This document shows positions 1 to 7,834 of a stretch of DNA of 64,000 nt, one piece after another (within the stretch, counting starts at the first letter, position 1; the number at the start of each line of letters is the position of its first letter). Source of the DNA: Gordonia terrae (GTDB lineage Bacteria > Actinomycetota > Actinomycetes > Mycobacteriales > Mycobacteriaceae); assembly GCF_001698225.1 (NCBI RefSeq), contig NZ_CP016594.1:5580001-5644000 (forward strand), in the 5' to 3' direction. The notes below the pieces were generated by a model, which worked only from the letters and a program-made list of their open reading frames with translations, ran no database searches and had not been told where the DNA came from. The position numbers and the translations under genes are program-made.

Positions 1-1091
1 GCACCTGCGACGACGAAGGGTGCGAGGACCACCACCGAGATTCCCGTCTGCACCGCTCCGGCCACGGATGGCGTTCCCCATCGCGGGTGCACCGACGCCA
101 ACACTGATGGCAGCAGGTCCGCGCGGCCGAGGGCGAAGTGATACCGGGCCGCCATGTTGTGGAACGCGACGCTGGCGGCGAAGAAGCTGACGGTGACCAG
201 GACAGACAACAGATTCCCCGACCACGAGCCGAGATAGATGTCGGCGGTCGCGAAGACCAGCGCGCCCGGGTCCTCGGCGGCGACAGCCTTTACGTCGTCG
301 AACGCAGCGACCAGCGACCAGGTTGCGACGACGAATACGCCCACGAGCAGTGCGATGGAGGCGTACGTCGCGATCTTGATGCTCTTACGCGCCGCCCTGG
401 CCTCTTCGCCGTAGATCGCGGTCGCTTCGAATCCGACGAACGACAGGACGCAGAAGGCCAGCGTCAGCGCCACGTTCCCGTCCAGCATTGCCCCGGGTGA
501 GAAGACGTCGAACGACCAACCCTCCGGACGCTGGACGGCGACCGCGACCGCGAGGACGAGCAGCATCACGAACTGCAGGATCGACACGACGGTGATGAGG
601 TGTTTGGCTACTTCGACGCCGCGCCGGCCGAACCATGCGGTCAGGACGAGCACGACGGCTGCGTAGAGGTACCAGGGCGCATCGAAGCCGAACATCGACT
701 CGATCGTCAGGCCGAGGAAGTACCCTGTCGCCGCGGCCATTCCGGCCGCCGCCATGTTGTAGGCGGTGGTGGCGACGAAGGCCGCGCCGGAGCCGACGAC
801 ACGTCCGAGGCCGAATCCGATGAAGGCGTAGTACGCACCGGCATTCGTGACGTACCGCGCGAGGGTCACGAACGCCGAGGCGAACACGGTCAGGGCGAGA
901 GCGACCACCACCAGAAGTCCCACGGTCCCGGCGCCGACGCCGAACCCGAGGCTCAGGGAGAGATTCGACGCCATCGCGGTGAGGGGCGCGGCGACGGCCA
1001 CCACCATGAACGTCAGGCCGAATGCGCCGATCGTGTTGCGCTTGAGATGTTCGGTATCCGGGACTGGTGGCCGGCTGGTCTGTGAGGACAT
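1..1091 (-). CDS. APC-superfamily amino acid/polyamine permease, partial
   Basis: Reading from ATG 1091-1089 the protein begins MSSQTSRPPVPDTEHLKRN and continues open to the window edge, so the C-terminus (roughly the last quarter) is missing. After a short soluble N-terminus come repeated hydrophobic segments, beginning TIGAFGLTFMVVAVAAPLTA, the usual first helix of APC amino acid permeases; a later stretch SFVGFEATAIYGEEAR matches the family's conserved helix 6 region. It would import an amino acid, amine or related cation by proton symport across the cytoplasmic membrane. It is divergent from the FAD monooxygenase at 1308 across a 216-bp gap that contains the ATTGCATCCAATT motif also found before ggt, so its substrate may be a gamma-glutamyl compound or a product of one. 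The substrate cannot be told from sequence. Confidence 0.85.
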   Translation of the reverse strand, partial: MSSQTSRPPVPDTEHLKRNTIGAFGLTFMVVAVAAPLTAMASNLSLSLGFGVGAGTVGLLVVVALALTVFASAFVTLARYVTNAGAYYAFIGFGLGRVVGSGAAFVATTAYNMAAAGMAAATGYFLGLTIESMFGFDAPWYLYAAVVLVLTAWFGRRGVEVAKHLITVVSILQFVMLLVLAVAVAVQRPEGWSFDVFSPGAMLDGNVALTLAFCVLSFVGFEATAIYGEEARAARKSIKIATYASIALLVGVFVVATWSLVAAFDDVKAVAAEDPGALVFATADIYLGSWSGNLLSVLVTVSFFAASVAFHNMAARYHFALGRADLLPSVLASVHPRWGTPSVAGAVQTGISVVVLAPFVVAG

Positions 1092-1195
1092 GGTGCCTTC
1101 GATTCCTGTGGGTTGGGGCCGGCCGCTCGAGTCTGCGAGCCAGGCCGTCTAACGGACTGCAGCGGTATACGCGAATCCGAATTCGTGTTAGAACT

Positions 1196-1208
1196 ATTGC
1201 ATCCAATT
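1196..1208. promoter_or_regulatory. Candidate GntR operator, copy 1 (ATTGCATCCAATT)
   Basis: The 13-mer ATTGCATCCAATT has inverted ATTG/CAAT arms around CATC and recurs exactly at 3230-3242 in front of ggt. Here it lies between the divergent permease and monooxygenase genes. The arrangement around a FadR-type regulator at 2482 suggests that regulator binds here. This is inferred from sequence only. Confidence 0.55.
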
Positions 1209-1307
1209 TGAATCACCGTCAATGGCGAAGGTGATTCGTAACACATCGGAAACACGCCACCGCACGGAGCGAGCTGGTGGTTCCGCACTCGGCAGGAGAC
1301 CCAAACG

Positions 1308-2417
1308 ATGCGAGTTCTGATTTCTGGCGGCTCGGTGGCCGGCCTGACCGCGGCGGCTCTGCTGAGCCGGGACGGCCACGAGGTCACCTTGCTGGAACGT
1401 GCGTCCGGACCGCGGCAGGGCGGTGTCGCCGTCGACGTTCGCGGACAGGCGCTCGATGTCGCCCGGAGCCTGGGTCTTCACGACCTGTTGCTCGACCATC
1501 GCGTCGGCTACGAGGACCGCTTCTCGTTCGTGGACCGTGCGGGTGTACCCCAGGCCCTCGTGACCCCCAACACCGATGTCTACGACAGCCCCGACGACAT
1601 CGAGATCTCGCGCGACCGGCTCGTGGACATCCTGTCCGATGCCGTACCCCGCGGGGTCACCACGTCGTACGGGTCCTGGATCGAGAAACTCGAGGACGAG
1701 GGTTCTCACGTCACCGTCGAAATCCGGGGCGCTGACACCCGGCGCGAGGAGTTCGATCTGGTGATCGGGGCGGACGGTCTGCACTCCGGGGTTCGACGTC
1801 TGGCCTTCGGGCCGGAGCACCGCTTCGTGCGCCACCTCGGCCTGTACGTCGGCGTCATCCGGAGCTGCTCGACAGACCTGGGCGTTCGAGACACGACGGT
1901 CTACAACGAGCCGGGGAGGATGGTGATGGTCCGCGGCGACGGTCGGGAACAGTCCGCCATCCTCGGATACAGATCCCCACTGATCGACTACGACTACCGC
2001 GACGTCGACGCGCACCGAAGAATGCTCACGAGGGCTTTCACCGGCGACACGGGATGGAAGTTCGGTGAGATCCGCGACGAGATCGCGTCCACCCCGGACC
2101 TCTACTTCGACGCCGTCAGCCAGACCGTCATGGACTCGTGGACGACCGGACGCGTCGCACTGATCGGCGATGCCGGGTACTGCGCGTCGTTCTTCTCGGG
2201 TATGGGCACCACCCTCGCCATGACCGGCGCAGCCGCGCTGGCGCACGCCCTCGCTGTGGAGACGACGGTGTCGGCGGCTCTGGACGCCTACTGCTCGACG
2301 ATGCGTCCCGTGGTCGACGCCGCGCATGCGTTGGCCGGCGAGGGTGCCGACATCCTGTTCCCGACGACGGAAGAGGACATCACCCTCCGGAATCGCCGAT
2401 ACGCGCTGAAGGTCTGA
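1308..2417 (+). CDS. FAD-dependent monooxygenase (PHBH/TetX-like group)
   Basis: A 369-residue flavoprotein. The N-terminal Rossmann motif is GGSVAGLTAAALL (about residues 6-18) followed by an acidic residue binding the FAD ribose (LLERAS). The middle DG motif is VIGADGLHSGVRR, and the second FAD contact is LIGDAGYCASFFSGMG. These three motifs define class A flavin hydroxylases such as PHBH, TetX and related aromatic or polyketide hydroxylases that use NAD(P)H and O2. No membrane segment or extra domain is visible and the length is normal. It is transcribed toward the GntR gene at 2482 and probably with it and ggt. The likely substrate is something imported by the divergent permease, but the sequence does not name it. 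Confidence 0.85.
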   Translation: MRVLISGGSVAGLTAAALLSRDGHEVTLLERASGPRQGGVAVDVRGQALDVARSLGLHDLLLDHRVGYEDRFSFVDRAGVPQALVTPNTDVYDSPDDIEISRDRLVDILSDAVPRGVTTSYGSWIEKLEDEGSHVTVEIRGADTRREEFDLVIGADGLHSGVRRLAFGPEHRFVRHLGLYVGVIRSCSTDLGVRDTTVYNEPGRMVMVRGDGREQSAILGYRSPLIDYDYRDVDAHRRMLTRAFTGDTGWKFGEIRDEIASTPDLYFDAVSQTVMDSWTTGRVALIGDAGYCASFFSGMGTTLAMTGAAALAHALAVETTVSAALDAYCSTMRPVVDAAHALAGEGADILFPTTEEDITLRNRRYALKV

Positions 2418-2481
2418 TCGCCGCACGTCCCGCCTCGCGCCGAGGAGGCCGTAAGATTGGCGCTCGTCCCGACGAGCCTGG

Positions 2482-3195
2482 GTGGAGGACGAGCAGGTGC
2501 TGGTGGAACCTACCGCTGACGAGCCGTTGTCGTTGAGCGACTCGTTGGTCGCCGAGCTCCAGCGCCGAATCCTCGGCGGTCAGATCGCCGTGGGTTCGTG
2601 GCTCCGGCACGAGGCTCTCGCGGAGGAGTTCGGTGTCAGCAGAACTCCTGTCCGCGAAGCGCTCCGGGTGCTCCAGGCGCAGGGGATCGTCACGATCGTC
2701 AAGAATCGTGGCGCGCTCGTCGACGGGCTCTCCGGACGCGACATCCGCGAACTCGGCGAGGTCCGTGCGGAATTGGAGGGGCTGGCGGCCGCGCTCGCCG
2801 CCGAGAACATGCCCGACGACCTGCTCGTCGTCGTCAACACTGCGTGGGACGCATTCGAGTCCGCACTGGACGCAGGCGACACCGATCGCGCAGCCCTCGA
2901 GGGAACGTGGCGAGAAGCCAACCGGCGCTTCCATTCCGCCATCCTGAACGGATGCGGCAACCGTCAGCTGGGCATCACGATCACGGAGGTCAGTCGTCGA
3001 CTGCCGACCAACTCGTCGTTCGCGATCTATGCCAGGAGCTCGAGGCTGCTCCGGGAGAACCTCGAGCAGCACCACGACATCGTCCGCGCGATCGAGGCGC
3101 ACGATGCCCGCAAGGCGCGTGCAGCCATGTCGTGGCACATCCGGTCGACGGCCGAACACCTCGCCCGATGGGTCGAAGACCAGGACCGGGGCTGA
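2482..3195 (+). CDS. GntR-family regulator, FadR/FCD subfamily
   Basis: A 237-residue protein with a winged helix-turn-helix at about residues 15-80; the recognition helix reads FGVSRTPVREALRVLQAQG, followed by the wing with IVKNRGALV. The rest (about 90-225) is a helical FCD ligand-binding domain with the Asp/His pattern of metal-binding FCD proteins (NRRFHSAIL, EQHHDIVRAIEAHD, MSWHIRSTAEH). It lacks an ATG; GTG 2482 keeps the complete wHTH. It sits between the monooxygenase and ggt on the same strand, and identical palindromic elements stand upstream of both neighbours, so it is probably the local repressor, released by a carboxylate or amino acid-like ligand. Confidence 0.9.
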   Translation: MEDEQVLVEPTADEPLSLSDSLVAELQRRILGGQIAVGSWLRHEALAEEFGVSRTPVREALRVLQAQGIVTIVKNRGALVDGLSGRDIRELGEVRAELEGLAAALAAENMPDDLLVVVNTAWDAFESALDAGDTDRAALEGTWREANRRFHSAILNGCGNRQLGITITEVSRRLPTNSSFAIYARSSRLLRENLEQHHDIVRAIEAHDARKARAAMSWHIRSTAEHLARWVEDQDRG

Positions 3196-3227
3196 GTTGT
3201 CACATCACGCAACCGGATCCTCCGCGA

Positions 3228-3259
3228 TAATTGCATCCAATTAGCTCCGGTATGCATAC
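3228..3259. promoter_or_regulatory. ggt operator: perfect TAATTG-CATC-CAATTA palindrome plus GTATGCATAC
   Basis: At 3228-3243 the element has perfect 6-bp arms TAATTG/CAATTA around CATC, an extended version of the 1196-1208 site. Six bases later, 3250-3259 is a second perfect palindrome, GTATGCATAC. Both fall immediately upstream of the likely ggt start (ATG 3267), which argues against the TTG at 3231 as start codon and fits repression by the GntR protein encoded just upstream. Confidence 0.6.
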
Positions 3260-3266
3260 TAAGAAC

Positions 3267-5078
3267 ATGACCCTGGCGTCCTCCACCACTCGCTTCCGTC
3301 CACCGTCGCCTGACGTCAGCAGGCCGACCCTCCGCGGGTGGTTCGGTATGGCCGCGTCGACCCACTGGATGGCCACCGGCGCGGCTCAGTCCGTGCTGGA
3401 GCGCGGCGGCAACGCATTCGACGCGGCTGTGGCCGCGGGTTTCGTGCTCCACGTGGTGGAACCCCACCTCAACGGCCCGGGGGGCGACCTGGTGGCCCTC
3501 ATCGCGCCCGCCGATCGAGGCCGGGCCGAAGTCGTTGTGGGACAGGGGCCCGCACCCCGGGGCGCCTCCATCGAGGCATTCACCGCCATGGGGATCCCCG
3601 AGGTCCCCGCTGCCGGAGCCCTCGCTGCAGCGGTACCCGCGGCCGTCGAGTCGTGGCTGTCGATCCTCGAGGAGCACGGCACATGGCATCTGACCGAGGT
3701 ACTGGCCTACGCGGCCGACTACGCCCGCAACGGAATCCCGTGCAGCCCCAAGCTCGCCGGAGTCATCGAGACGATGGCCCCACACTTCCGCGAGCACTGG
3801 CCCACCTCGGCCGAGGTATGGCTCGCCGACCGCATACCGAGCGAGGGTGATCTCATCCGGAACCCCTCATACGCGTCACTCCTCGACGAACTCGCGGTCG
3901 CCTCGTCCTCGACGTCGCGGACCGAGGGCATTCGACGGGCCAGAGAACTCTGGCGCGGGCCGATCGCGCGGTCGATCGTCGCGTTCGCATCGCGACCCCA
4001 CCGGCACTCCGACGGCCGGGATCACGCCGGGGTGATCACGGAACATGATTTCGCCGAGCTCACCATCGCGCGCGAAGAACCACTCGTCCGGAGCTTTCAC
4101 GGAGTCGAGGTGGTCAAGGCGGGGTTCTGGTCTTCGGGACCGGTGTTGCTCCAGGCGTTGGGCATCCTGGAATCGGCCGGCCGGTCCCGGAGCATCGATC
4201 CGTCGACCGTCGAGGGCATCCACACCATCACGGAAGCGATGAAGTTGGCGATGGCCGATCGCGATGCCTATTACGGAGACGCCCGCGACCTGCCGGACAC
4301 CGCCGTCGAGTACCTTCTCTCCCCGGACTACTGCGCTCAACGGGCGACCCTGATCGCCGACGAGGCCAGCGGCGACTTTCGCCCGGGCACTGTTCCCGGG
4401 TGTCGCCCCTTCATTCCTCCCGTGTCCGAACCCCAAGGTGTCCCGACCATCGGCACCGGCGAGCCCACCGTGTCTCGCAATGGCGAAACACGTGGTGACA
4501 CATGTCATGTCGATGTCGTCGACCGCTGGGGTAACTTCGTCTCGGCGACTCCGTCCGGCGGGTGGCTGCAATCCTCGCCGGCGATTCCCGGTCTCGGCTT
4601 CTGTCTCGGGACGAGACTGCAGATGACCTGGCTGGACCCGACCTCGCCGTCGGCGTTGACACCCGGCCGCCGCCCGCGGACCACGCTCAGTCCCACGATG
4701 CTGGCGAGTGCCGGCACGCCCGTGGCCGCGCTGGGTACGCCGGGGGGAGATCAACAGGATCAGTGGCAGTTGCTCTATCTCCTGCGCACCGTTGTCGGCG
4801 GCTACACGCCCCAGGAGGCGATCGACGCGCCCATGTTCCACACCACCGCGATCACCAGTTCGTTCTGGCCGCGGGTGCGGTCGGAGCGCGGCCTGGTGAT
4901 CGAGGACCGCGTGGATCCCGACGTGCTCGACGGTCTACGCGAACGAGGACACGACGTCGCCGTGTCCTCCGGGTGGTCGCTCGGCCGTCTGTCCATGGTC
5001 GGTCGAGATCCGTTGAGCGGCATCCTCAGTGGAGCCGCCAATCCCCGCGGTGGTCTCGGATACGCCGCCGGCCGATGA
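3267..5078 (+). CDS. ggt: Gamma-glutamyltransferase family protein
   Basis: A 603-residue Ntn-hydrolase proenzyme. The N-terminal part carries ATGAAQSVLERGGNAFDAAV and LNGPGGDL, as in the large subunit of GGT. The autoprocessing site is T412 in GDTCHVDVVDRWGNFVSAT, matching the conserved Thr that becomes the N-terminal nucleophile of the small subunit. The small-subunit signature PRTTLSPTM and GTPGGDQQDQ follow. No signal peptide is seen, so a cytoplasmic enzyme is more likely than the secreted GGT of enteric bacteria. It would hydrolyse or transfer the gamma-glutamyl group of glutathione-like compounds or gamma-glutamyl amides. ATG 3267 is preferred because the operator palindromes cover the upstream TTG (3231) and ATG (3252) candidates; initiation may be leaderless. 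Some family members act on other acylated amines. Confidence 0.88.
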   Translation: MTLASSTTRFRPPSPDVSRPTLRGWFGMAASTHWMATGAAQSVLERGGNAFDAAVAAGFVLHVVEPHLNGPGGDLVALIAPADRGRAEVVVGQGPAPRGASIEAFTAMGIPEVPAAGALAAAVPAAVESWLSILEEHGTWHLTEVLAYAADYARNGIPCSPKLAGVIETMAPHFREHWPTSAEVWLADRIPSEGDLIRNPSYASLLDELAVASSSTSRTEGIRRARELWRGPIARSIVAFASRPHRHSDGRDHAGVITEHDFAELTIAREEPLVRSFHGVEVVKAGFWSSGPVLLQALGILESAGRSRSIDPSTVEGIHTITEAMKLAMADRDAYYGDARDLPDTAVEYLLSPDYCAQRATLIADEASGDFRPGTVPGCRPFIPPVSEPQGVPTIGTGEPTVSRNGETRGDTCHVDVVDRWGNFVSATPSGGWLQSSPAIPGLGFCLGTRLQMTWLDPTSPSALTPGRRPRTTLSPTMLASAGTPVAALGTPGGDQQDQWQLLYLLRTVVGGYTPQEAIDAPMFHTTAITSSFWPRVRSERGLVIEDRVDPDVLDGLRERGHDVAVSSGWSLGRLSMVGRDPLSGILSGAANPRGGLGYAAGR

Positions 5079-5102
5079 CACGGTGAAACGCTCGTAGTGG
5101 CG

Positions 5103-5597
5103 TCACCGGGCTCCTTTGACCGGCGACTCGCCCGTCGCGGCCCGACGCAGCAACTGATGCGTGCGATAGGGCACGAGCTCCTGCATGGCGAGGCTCACGT
5201 TGGTCCGCTCCACGCCGTCGACGTCGAGGATGAGCCCCGCGACGCGGTACAGGTCGTCGGTGTCTGCGGCGACGATCCGGATGAGAAGGTCTGAGGGGCC
5301 GGACAATCCGATCGCCTCGACGATCTCCGGGATTCCCACGAGGCTGTCGGTCACCTCCGCGAGTCGGCGCTGATCGACCGTGGTGATCACGAAGGCGAGC
5401 AAGGGCAGACCGAGACTGCGCGGTGAGACCCGCCGGTCGTAACCCGCGAGCACGTCGTCCCGATCCCACCGATCGAGCCTTGACTGCACGGTGTTTCGCG
5501 ACACGTCCAACCGGGACGCGAGATCCACGCCGGTGGCTCGAGGTGTCTCACACAGCGCGAGGAGTAGACGGGCGTCGGTGCGATCGAGATCTGGCAT
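5103..5597 (-). CDS. Lrp/AsnC-family transcriptional regulator (BkdR-like)
   Basis: A 164-residue protein starting MPDLDRTDARLLLALCE (ATG 5597). The N-terminal winged HTH (about 4-60) includes LASRLDVSRNTVQSRLDRW; the C-terminal ligand-binding alpha/beta RAM domain follows, with LSGPSDLLIRIVAADTDDLY. A longer upstream start would run through the palindrome at 5642-5672, so the internal ATG is chosen. It is divergent from the branched-chain dehydrogenase operon, with a strong inverted repeat between them. By analogy with BkdR of Pseudomonas and similar actinobacterial regulators, it probably activates the operon in response to branched-chain amino acids; that assignment is inferred from location. 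Confidence 0.9.
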   Translation of the reverse strand: MPDLDRTDARLLLALCETPRATGVDLASRLDVSRNTVQSRLDRWDRDDVLAGYDRRVSPRSLGLPLLAFVITTVDQRRLAEVTDSLVGIPEIVEAIGLSGPSDLLIRIVAADTDDLYRVAGLILDVDGVERTNVSLAMQELVPYRTHQLLRRAATGESPVKGAR

Positions 5598-5633
5598 ACC
5601 GCTCAGTGTGCCACACCACATACCCGTTCCGTC

Positions 5634-5672
5634 TGCGCAGAATGCGCAACCAAGAGGAAGGCGGTTGCGCAT
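5634..5672. promoter_or_regulatory. Lrp/AsnC operator region: ATGCGCAACC...GGTTGCGCAT
   Basis: Perfect 10-bp arms ATGCGCAACC (5642-5651) and GGTTGCGCAT (5663-5672) are separated by 11 nt. A third TGCGCA lies at 5634-5639 within the palindrome CTGCGCAG. The cluster sits in the 143-bp gap between the Lrp gene and the E1alpha start, as expected for a multi-site Lrp-type operator. Confidence 0.65.
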
Positions 5673-5740
5673 ACAGCGATTCGGTGTTTGTGTCGAATCA
5701 ACATTCTGCCCAATGGCACCAACAGCATTCAGGAGGAACC

Positions 5741-6832
5741 ATGGTGTTCGAACTCCATGCCGTCCCCGCCCAGCTCATCACCGAGGACGGGATCCGCGTC
5801 GAGGACGACGACCTGTCGCCCGCAGTCGCCGACATCGACGGCGAGGCCCTCCAAGGGCTCTACGAAGATCTCGTCGTGGTCCGCCGGATCGACTCCGAGG
5901 CAACAGCTCTACAACGCCAGGGGGAACTGGGACTGTGGGCCCCGCTGCTCGGCCAGGAGGCCGCACAGGTGGGGTCCGCACGGGCACTCGACACGTCCGA
6001 CTTCGTCTTCGCGAGCTACCGCGAGCACGGCGTCGCCTACTGTCGCGACGTCGATCCCACACACATGCTCCGGTTCTGGCGCGGCTCGACCCACTCGGGA
6101 TGGAATCCGCTCGAGTACCGGATGACCACCCCGGCGATCATCGTCGGATGCCAGGCACTCCACGCGACGGGGTACGCCATGGGCTCGGCGCTCGACGGCG
6201 ACACCGCCGCGACGATCACCTACTTCGGCGACGGGGCCACCAGTCAGGGCGACATCTCCGAAGCCTTCCTCTTCGCCGCCAGCTTCCGGGCCCCGGTGGT
6301 GTTCTTCTGCCAGAACAACCAGTGGGCCATCTCCGAGCCGGTGTCTCTGCAGACGGCCGTGTCGATCGCCGAGCGCGGCCGCGGGTTCGGGATCCCCTCG
6401 ATTCGCGTCGACGGCAACGACGTGCTCGCCGTGCTGGCAGCCACGCGACTGGCTCTCGCCAACGCGCGAGAGGGTAACGGCCCCAGCCTGATCGAAGCAG
6501 TCACCTACCGGATGGGTCCGCACACCACCTCCGACGATCCCACCCGCTACCGCGACGCCGCCTTGGACGACGAGTGGAAACAGAAGGATCCCCTCGACCG
6601 GGTGCGCACTCTGCTCGAGCGGGAAGGGCTCGTCGACGACGCATTTCTCGCCCGCATCCAGGAGCGAGCGGACACCACCGCCGCCGCACTGCGCAAGGGC
6701 TGCCTGGAAACCGTCGAGCCCGAACCCATGTCCCTCTTCGATCACGTCTATGCCGACCCGCATCCGCTGATCGACGACGAACGCGCACAATTCGCGACCT
6801 ACCTCGCCGGATTCGAAGGATCGACACGATGA
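5741..6832 (+). CDS. bkdA: Branched-chain 2-oxoacid dehydrogenase E1 alpha subunit
   Basis: A 363-residue thiamine-diphosphate enzyme subunit that, with E1 beta, decarboxylates 2-oxoisovalerate and related 2-oxoacids and acylates the lipoyl group of E2. The ThDP/Mg motif begins GDGATSQGDISEAF (about residue 162) and ends with the conserved CQNNQWAIS about 27 residues later. GPHTTSDDPTRYR is the typical phosphorylation-loop region of BCKDH E1 alpha and favours branched-chain over pyruvate dehydrogenase. The start is ATG 5741, preceded by AGGAGG at 5731-5736. The stop overlaps the next start (ATGA), giving translational coupling. Control is probably by the divergent Lrp protein. Confidence 0.93.
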   Translation: MVFELHAVPAQLITEDGIRVEDDDLSPAVADIDGEALQGLYEDLVVVRRIDSEATALQRQGELGLWAPLLGQEAAQVGSARALDTSDFVFASYREHGVAYCRDVDPTHMLRFWRGSTHSGWNPLEYRMTTPAIIVGCQALHATGYAMGSALDGDTAATITYFGDGATSQGDISEAFLFAASFRAPVVFFCQNNQWAISEPVSLQTAVSIAERGRGFGIPSIRVDGNDVLAVLAATRLALANAREGNGPSLIEAVTYRMGPHTTSDDPTRYRDAALDDEWKQKDPLDRVRTLLEREGLVDDAFLARIQERADTTAAALRKGCLETVEPEPMSLFDHVYADPHPLIDDERAQFATYLAGFEGSTR

Positions 6833-7818
6833 CCGACACCACCACGCTCCCCCTGGGCAAAGCACTCAACGCCGGTCTGCGGCGCGCCCTCGAAGACGAC
6901 CCACGAGTCCTGTTGATGGGTGAGGACATCGGGGCGCTCGGCGGGGTCTTCCGCATCACCGACGGACTCCAGAAGGACTTCGGACCGCATCGTGTGGTCG
7001 ACACCCCGCTCGCCGAGTCCGGAATCCTCGGTACCGCCGTCGGGCTCGCCATGCGCGGATATCGGCCGGTCATCGAGATCCAGTTCGACGGCTTCATCTA
7101 CCCGGCTTTCGACCAGATCGTGTCCCAGGTGGCGAAACTGCACTACCGGACGAGCGGCAACGTGAGGATGCCGTTGACGATCCGGGTCCCCTACGGCGGC
7201 GGCATCGGGGCGATCGAGCACCACTCCGAATCCCCCGAGGGCTACTTCGCCCAGACCGCGGGTCTGCGTGTGGTCACGTGCAGCACCTCCGCGGATGCAC
7301 ATCTGATGATCCGGCAGGCAATCGCCTCCGACGATCCGGTTCTGTTCTTCGAGCCGAAACGGCGCTACTGGGAGAAGGGCGAGGTCGATCTGCAGGCGCC
7401 CGTCGACTCCTACCCCCTGCACCGGGCGCGGACCGTCGTCGAAGGCGACGACATCACGCTGCTGACCTACGGCCCCCTTGTCACCACAGCTCGTCAAGCC
7501 GCGAAAGTCGCTGCGGAGGAGGGTACGTCGGTGGAGGTGATCGACCTGCGGTCTCTGTCGCCGCTCGACATGGACACCATCGAGAACTCGGTCCGCAAGA
7601 CGGGACGACTGGTCGTGGCGCACGAGGCGCCGGTCTTCCTGGGTATCGGCGCCGAGATCGCGGCCCGCGTCACCGAGCGATGCTTCTACCACCTCGAAGC
7701 CCCCGTTCTGCGAGTCGGCGGTTTCGCCATCCCGTACCCGCCCGCCAAGCTGGAGGAACACTTCCTTCCCGACGTCGACCGCATGCTCGACGCGGTCGAC
7801 AGATCTACGGCCGCGTGA
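6829..7818 (+). CDS. bkdB: Branched-chain 2-oxoacid dehydrogenase E1 beta subunit
   Basis: A 329-residue transketolase-like protein starting MTDTTTLPLGKALNAGLRRA at the ATG that overlaps the bkdA stop. Conserved E1 beta features include LMGEDIGALGGVFRIT, FDTPL-type VVDTPLAESGILGTAVG, the EIQFDGFIYPAFDQIVSQ segment at the subunit interface, and the C-terminal transketolase domain with VEVIDLRSLSPLDMDTI. It completes the heterotetrameric E1 component. An upstream in-frame start at 6574 exists but would overlap bkdA extensively and is rejected. Sixteen bases separate its stop from the E2 start. Confidence 0.93.
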   Translation: MTDTTTLPLGKALNAGLRRALEDDPRVLLMGEDIGALGGVFRITDGLQKDFGPHRVVDTPLAESGILGTAVGLAMRGYRPVIEIQFDGFIYPAFDQIVSQVAKLHYRTSGNVRMPLTIRVPYGGGIGAIEHHSESPEGYFAQTAGLRVVTCSTSADAHLMIRQAIASDDPVLFFEPKRRYWEKGEVDLQAPVDSYPLHRARTVVEGDDITLLTYGPLVTTARQAAKVAAEEGTSVEVIDLRSLSPLDMDTIENSVRKTGRLVVAHEAPVFLGIGAEIAARVTERCFYHLEAPVLRVGGFAIPYPPAKLEEHFLPDVDRMLDAVDRSTAA

Positions 7819-7834
7819 CGGAGAGGACCTGAAC

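Noticed and set aside
3231..3266. Earlier TTG/ATG starts for ggt
   Set aside because: They fall in the operator palindromes and would add a peptide without similarity to the family; ATG 3267 fits better.
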